From positions 1 to 8,878 of the forward strand of contig JAJYCH010000135.1 of NCBI GenBank assembly GCA_021778575.1: a stretch of 8,878 nt of DNA, in the 5' to 3' direction. The stretch is from Planctomycetota bacterium. Lineage in GTDB: Bacteria > Planctomycetota > Planctomycetia > Isosphaerales > Isosphaeraceae. Below are positions 7,701 to 8,878 of this stretch, in pieces (within the stretch, counting starts at the first letter, position 1; every line of letters begins with the position of its first letter). The notes below the pieces were generated by a model that had not been told where the DNA came from, made no database searches, and was given only the letters and a program-made list of their open reading frames with translations. Position numbers and translations under genes: made by a program.

Positions 7701-7766
7701 GAAGAGGAGTTCGCCGTCGAGGATTCCTCGAAGGTCATCGTGAATCCGGGCTCGGATCTCGTCCAC
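4764..7766 (-). CDS. FAD-linked oxidase / iron-sulfur dehydrogenase fusion (YdiJ/GlcD-type D-2-hydroxyacid dehydrogenase)
   Basis: Family role: oxidises a D-2-hydroxy acid (D-lactate, glycolate or D-2-hydroxyglutarate type) with FAD and passes electrons through iron-sulfur clusters to a further acceptor. Seen in 1000 residues: a PCMH-type FAD-binding domain (about 35-260, with HARGAGTGLAGETLGPG at 68-84 and GSEGTLALVTE at 243-253); a FAD-oxidase C-terminal domain (about 265-510, with HAGDGQLHIRPF at 425-436 and SGEHGCGLAR at 467-476); a ferredoxin-like pair of Cys motifs (C575, C578, C581, C591 then P; C636, C639, C642, C646 then P); and a Cys-rich C-terminal region (C884 in QPCHL, C914 in GCSGMAG, C954 and C957 in ECGAC). 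No transmembrane helix or signal peptide is evident, so it is probably cytoplasmic or peripherally membrane-bound. Length is close to E. coli YdiJ (about 1018). The GTG start is the first start codon after an in-frame TGA; no clear Shine-Dalgarno precedes it. The exact substrate cannot be read from sequence. Confidence 0.9.
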   Translation of the reverse strand: MDEIRARIHDDLRGILDGELLFEPIERAPYAHDASLYEIDPLGVVVPRTSADLATLVRYAGENAIPLHARGAGTGLAGETLGPGLVIDFSRHFRQIVSIGSDRVVVQPGVVLDVLNARLAPLGRKVGPDPSHSESRTIGGMVGLDAAGIRSLRYGTTADHVSRLSVIFASGESDEVGFEPWPSPDDEPKSFKELVVRKLGTIYRRHVELLGRRKPKARRNRAGYALGQAASPVGIDLARLLVGSEGTLALVTEIELKTVPIPLAQAVVVYPFGRISDAASAVVECLKDRPTACELFDRRSLSLARDVIPETRPWIAEVAESALVVEFDGDDPSEVIERLRGLSRRLERSGLLVADPVEAVRRVDCEYLLGLRRLITPSLMRMKGPRRPVPFMEDIAVPPEVLAIYLQRLQDILKSFEVSWTLYAHAGDGQLHIRPFLDMGSPDDVAKLEPMASAVLEAALDLGGSISGEHGCGLARTQFLRRQSGDLFHAFREVKDALDPYNLLNPGKVVGDDPHLMTRHLKPVVRPAPVTPPAPALPDGIAEVSEDLESLPSSESIVPALRWRDLTILEQASACNGCGACRTQEPSLRMCPTFRALRTESASPRNQANLLRQLATGAIDPRLWGSEEMKANADLCIHCDSCRTECPAGVDVSSLMVEAKAAYVEIHGLAPTDWFLSRVDLWSKLASWTPISWNAVTRNSFARWLIERSFGISKLRSLPRAHRTPFLRRAERLGLTKARPQAPGPRVAYFVDVYANHFDQELAEAVVGVLRQAGVNVHVPRRQRGSGMAALVVGDLEHARELALANLRVLGDVVRDGYTVVCSEPTAALMLRREYLKLTDDLDAALVAANTMDVGQYLAGLAARGQLPEPKHPLHAKVGYHQPCHLRALGVGTPGLDLIKTIPDLEVDFIDRGCSGMAGTFGLARKNFRTSLRAGRGLLSRLQDPDIEIGSTECGACRMQMEQGITKRTLHPIKLLSLSYGLNPSLLRHFRDTKPRRVIF

Positions 7767-7855
7767 TTGAGTGCTATCGCGTCCTGGAGGTCAGTGCGAA
7801 GTCGGACGCGGGAAGGAAAACGCCAGATGTTGTGCAAACCGCCAGAAATGAGACC

Positions 7856-7867
7856 CGTCGATCGACG
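7856..7867. repeat. 12-bp perfect palindrome
   Basis: CGTCGATCGACG is a perfect inverted repeat with no spacer, about 90 bp upstream of the dehydrogenase start. It could be a regulator site, but CGATCG-rich palindromes are common in GC-rich genomes, so this is only a candidate. Confidence 0.25.
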
Positions 7868-7905
7868 CGACCGGTGCCCCGATACGTCCCGATTTCGAGC
7901 GGAGA

Positions 7906-7965
7906 TGTCCGATCGGTTGCTACCTGGCGAGGTTTCTAATCCAACCACCGTAGGAGTGTCCGATC
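7906..7965. repeat. Two copies of GATCGGACA(T)CTCC in the dehydrogenase upstream region
   Basis: On the minus strand, GATCGGACACTCC (7965-7953) and GATCGGACATCTCC (7914-7901) differ by one inserted T. The shared 9-mer core starts 51 bp apart. One copy contains the -35-like CGGACA of the marginal promoter. This could be a tandem operator or chance. Confidence 0.25.
7933..7962 (-). promoter_or_regulatory. Marginal promoter candidate for the FAD/Fe-S dehydrogenase gene
   Basis: CGGACA (7962-7957), an 18-bp spacer and TAGAAA (7938-7933). Four of six bases match at -35 and four of six at -10. It is weaker than the other two promoters in the window and would leave a leader of about 160 nt. Read-through from the folE promoter is an alternative, since no clear terminator separates the genes. 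Confidence 0.22.
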
Positions 7966-8041
7966 CACCAGCATACCGCGATCGGTGTCGTTCGAGTAGT
8001 CGAAGACGTCCAGGCCACACGGTTTACGATCGGCCGGCGGA

Positions 8042-8677
8042 TCAGGAGCGATTGCCGTTGATCAACGCCAGAACCTCGGCACGGGTCGAAGGTTGATCCT
8101 TACAGGCTCCACGCAGCGCGCTGGTGACCATCGAGCTGCCCGACTTGTGGACCCCTCGGATCGTCATGCAACTGTGCGACGCCTCGACCACGACGGCGAC
8201 TCCCTTGGCATCGAGTTGGGTCATCAGCAGGTCGGCGATCTCCTCCGTCAAACGCTCCTGAAGTTGCGGTCGCTTGGCCAGGACGTCGACCATTCGCGGG
8301 ATCTTGGAGAGACCGACGACCTTGCCATTGGGGATATAGGCAACATGAACATTTCCCGTGAATGGCAGAAGATGATGTTCGCAGGTGCTTTCAAACTGGA
8401 TATCGCGGACGAGGACCATCTCGTCGTACTTCTGGGTGAACAGTTTGGTCAGGTGCTCGGCTGGATTCTGGTGGAGCCCCTGAAAAATCTCGGAGTACAT
8501 CCGTGCCACGCGGTCGGGTGTCTCGATCAAGCCCTCACGATCGGGATCTTCACCGACGGCGAACAGAATCTCACGGACGGCCCGGCGAATCCGGGCCAGG
8601 TCAACGGGATTCTCGGACGGGTCGAACTCGCTCCGAGACTCAGGCATCGGCTTGGCCTCGGTTCGACCCTGCGTCAT
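8042..8677 (-). CDS. folE: GTP cyclohydrolase I (type IA, zinc-dependent)
   Basis: Role: converts GTP to 7,8-dihydroneopterin triphosphate plus formate in the cytoplasm, the first step to folate-type and other pterin cofactors. Known members are toroidal homodecamers with one zinc per active site. Seen, in 211-residue numbering: the N-terminal helix and [14 protein letters not shown] (48-61); the zinc/catalytic motif [10 protein letters not shown] (97-106), with C99 and H102 as expected zinc ligands and H101 the catalytic His; [10 protein letters not shown] (122-131); [10 protein letters not shown] (168-177), with C170 as the third zinc ligand; and a family-typical [10 protein letters not shown] near the end. 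All key residues are intact. Start: ATG 8677 has AGGTGG 4 nt upstream; ATG 8704 (220 residues) is also possible but has no Shine-Dalgarno, and TTG 8761 lies in the promoter's -35 box. It stands alone with its own promoter. Confidence 0.95.
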   Translation of the reverse strand: MTQGRTEAKPMPESRSEFDPSENPVDLARIRRAVREILFAVGEDPDREGLIETPDRVARMYSEIFQGLHQNPAEHLTKLFTQKYDEMVLVRDIQFESTCEHHLLPFTGNVHVAYIPNGKVVGLSKIPRMVDVLAKRPQLQERLTEEIADLLMTQLDAKGVAVVVEASHSCMTIRGVHKSGSSMVTSALRGACKDQPSTRAEVLALINGNRS

Positions 8678-8732
8678 CTGGCCACCTGCAAGTTGTACAG
8701 CCATAAATGGTTCTGATAAGGAAGGAGTGGGG

Positions 8733-8761
8733 ATTCTAGGACGATCGTCGGCCAGAATCAA
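8733..8761 (-). promoter_or_regulatory. Sigma70-type promoter of folE
   Basis: The -35 element TTGATT (8761-8756) and -10 element TAGAAT (8738-8733) are separated by 17 bp. Transcription would start near 8726, leaving about 22 nt to ATG 8704 or about 49 nt to ATG 8677. It lies between the stop of the upstream gene (8777) and folE, and excludes the TTG at 8761 as the start codon. Confidence 0.65.
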
Positions 8762-8776
8762 GTTACCGAAGAAGGC

Positions 8777-8878
8777 TCAGTTCCGGCTGAATGGTGGCGG
8801 AAACGAGGTCGACTCATCATCAGTCTCGCCTGCCACCGGCTTCATCTCGCGGAGCAGATCCAGCAGTTCCAGAACACG
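8777..8878 (-). CDS. C-terminal end of an unidentified protein (partial, runs off right edge)
   Basis: Thirty-three sense codons run from the window edge to TGA at 8779-8777. The visible tail starts RVLELLDLLREMKP, an amphipathic helix, followed by an acidic and then Ser/Pro-rich tail ending FSRN. The frame is open throughout and codon use is G/C-rich at third positions, like its neighbours. It is co-directional with folE, and its stop lies 15 bp before the folE -35 box, a layout expected of a real gene. Too little is present to name a family. Confidence 0.5.
   Translation of the reverse strand, partial: RVLELLDLLREMKPVAGETDDESTSFPPPFSRN

Larger units (their letters stand above)
7767..8041. 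other. Intergenic gap between folE and the FAD/Fe-S dehydrogenase gene
   Basis: This 275-bp stretch has no supportable gene. I see no convincing terminator after folE: only short GGCC palindromes and no U tract. It holds a marginal promoter, a short direct repeat and a 12-bp palindrome, listed separately. The region just before GTG 7766 lacks a Shine-Dalgarno match. Confidence 0.7.

Noticed and set aside
8093..8716. 207-codon plus-strand frame opposite folE
   Set aside because: Antisense to an unmistakable FolE with all zinc ligands; no domain or initiation signal of its own.

Overview
The window looks like chromosome of a GC-rich, double-membraned bacterium. The mix of an LptD-like outer-membrane protein with a very long proline-rich linker, a large FAD/iron-sulfur dehydrogenase and a Zn-type FolE, together with strong G/C third-position bias, suggests a planctomycete (Isosphaeraceae-like). 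That placement is inference from protein style and composition; no rRNA or other phylogenetic marker is present. Every gene I can support lies on the minus strand, so transcription runs from right to left.

Layout in the direction of transcription: (1) the last 33 codons of an unidentified gene enter from the right edge (8878-8777). (2) folE (GTP cyclohydrolase I) follows, with a good sigma70-type promoter (TTGATT-17-TAGAAT) in the 72-100 bp in front of it. (3) A 275-bp gap holds only weak signals: a short direct repeat, a 12-bp palindrome and a marginal promoter. (4) Next is a 1000-residue FAD-linked oxidase/iron-sulfur protein of the YdiJ/GlcD type. (5) A 398-bp gap carries a weak terminator-like hairpin, a strong promoter (TTGACG-17-TACTTT) and a leader of about 185 nt. 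(6) An LptD-like protein of 1268 residues follows, starting at GTG 4365 behind GGAGGAG rather than at the upstream in-frame ATG, which lies inside the promoter. (7) A gene that starts 2 nt after the lptD stop is cut by the left edge. It begins as a DgkA-type lipid kinase and ends in a DinB-like helix motif.

How the genes relate: lptD and the DgkA-like gene are almost certainly co-transcribed and translationally coupled, which puts outer-membrane LPS insertion and a lipid-kinase-like membrane protein in one unit. folE and the dehydrogenase are metabolic genes with no evident functional tie to that unit.

The observations most worth following up are the DgkA/DinB chimera at the left edge and a 9-nt stretch in the lptD leader that is perfectly complementary to the lptD Shine-Dalgarno sequence. 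I found no mobile element, CRISPR array, tRNA or rRNA, and no clear multi-gene novel system. Long plus-strand reading frames are judged to be shadows of the minus-strand genes.
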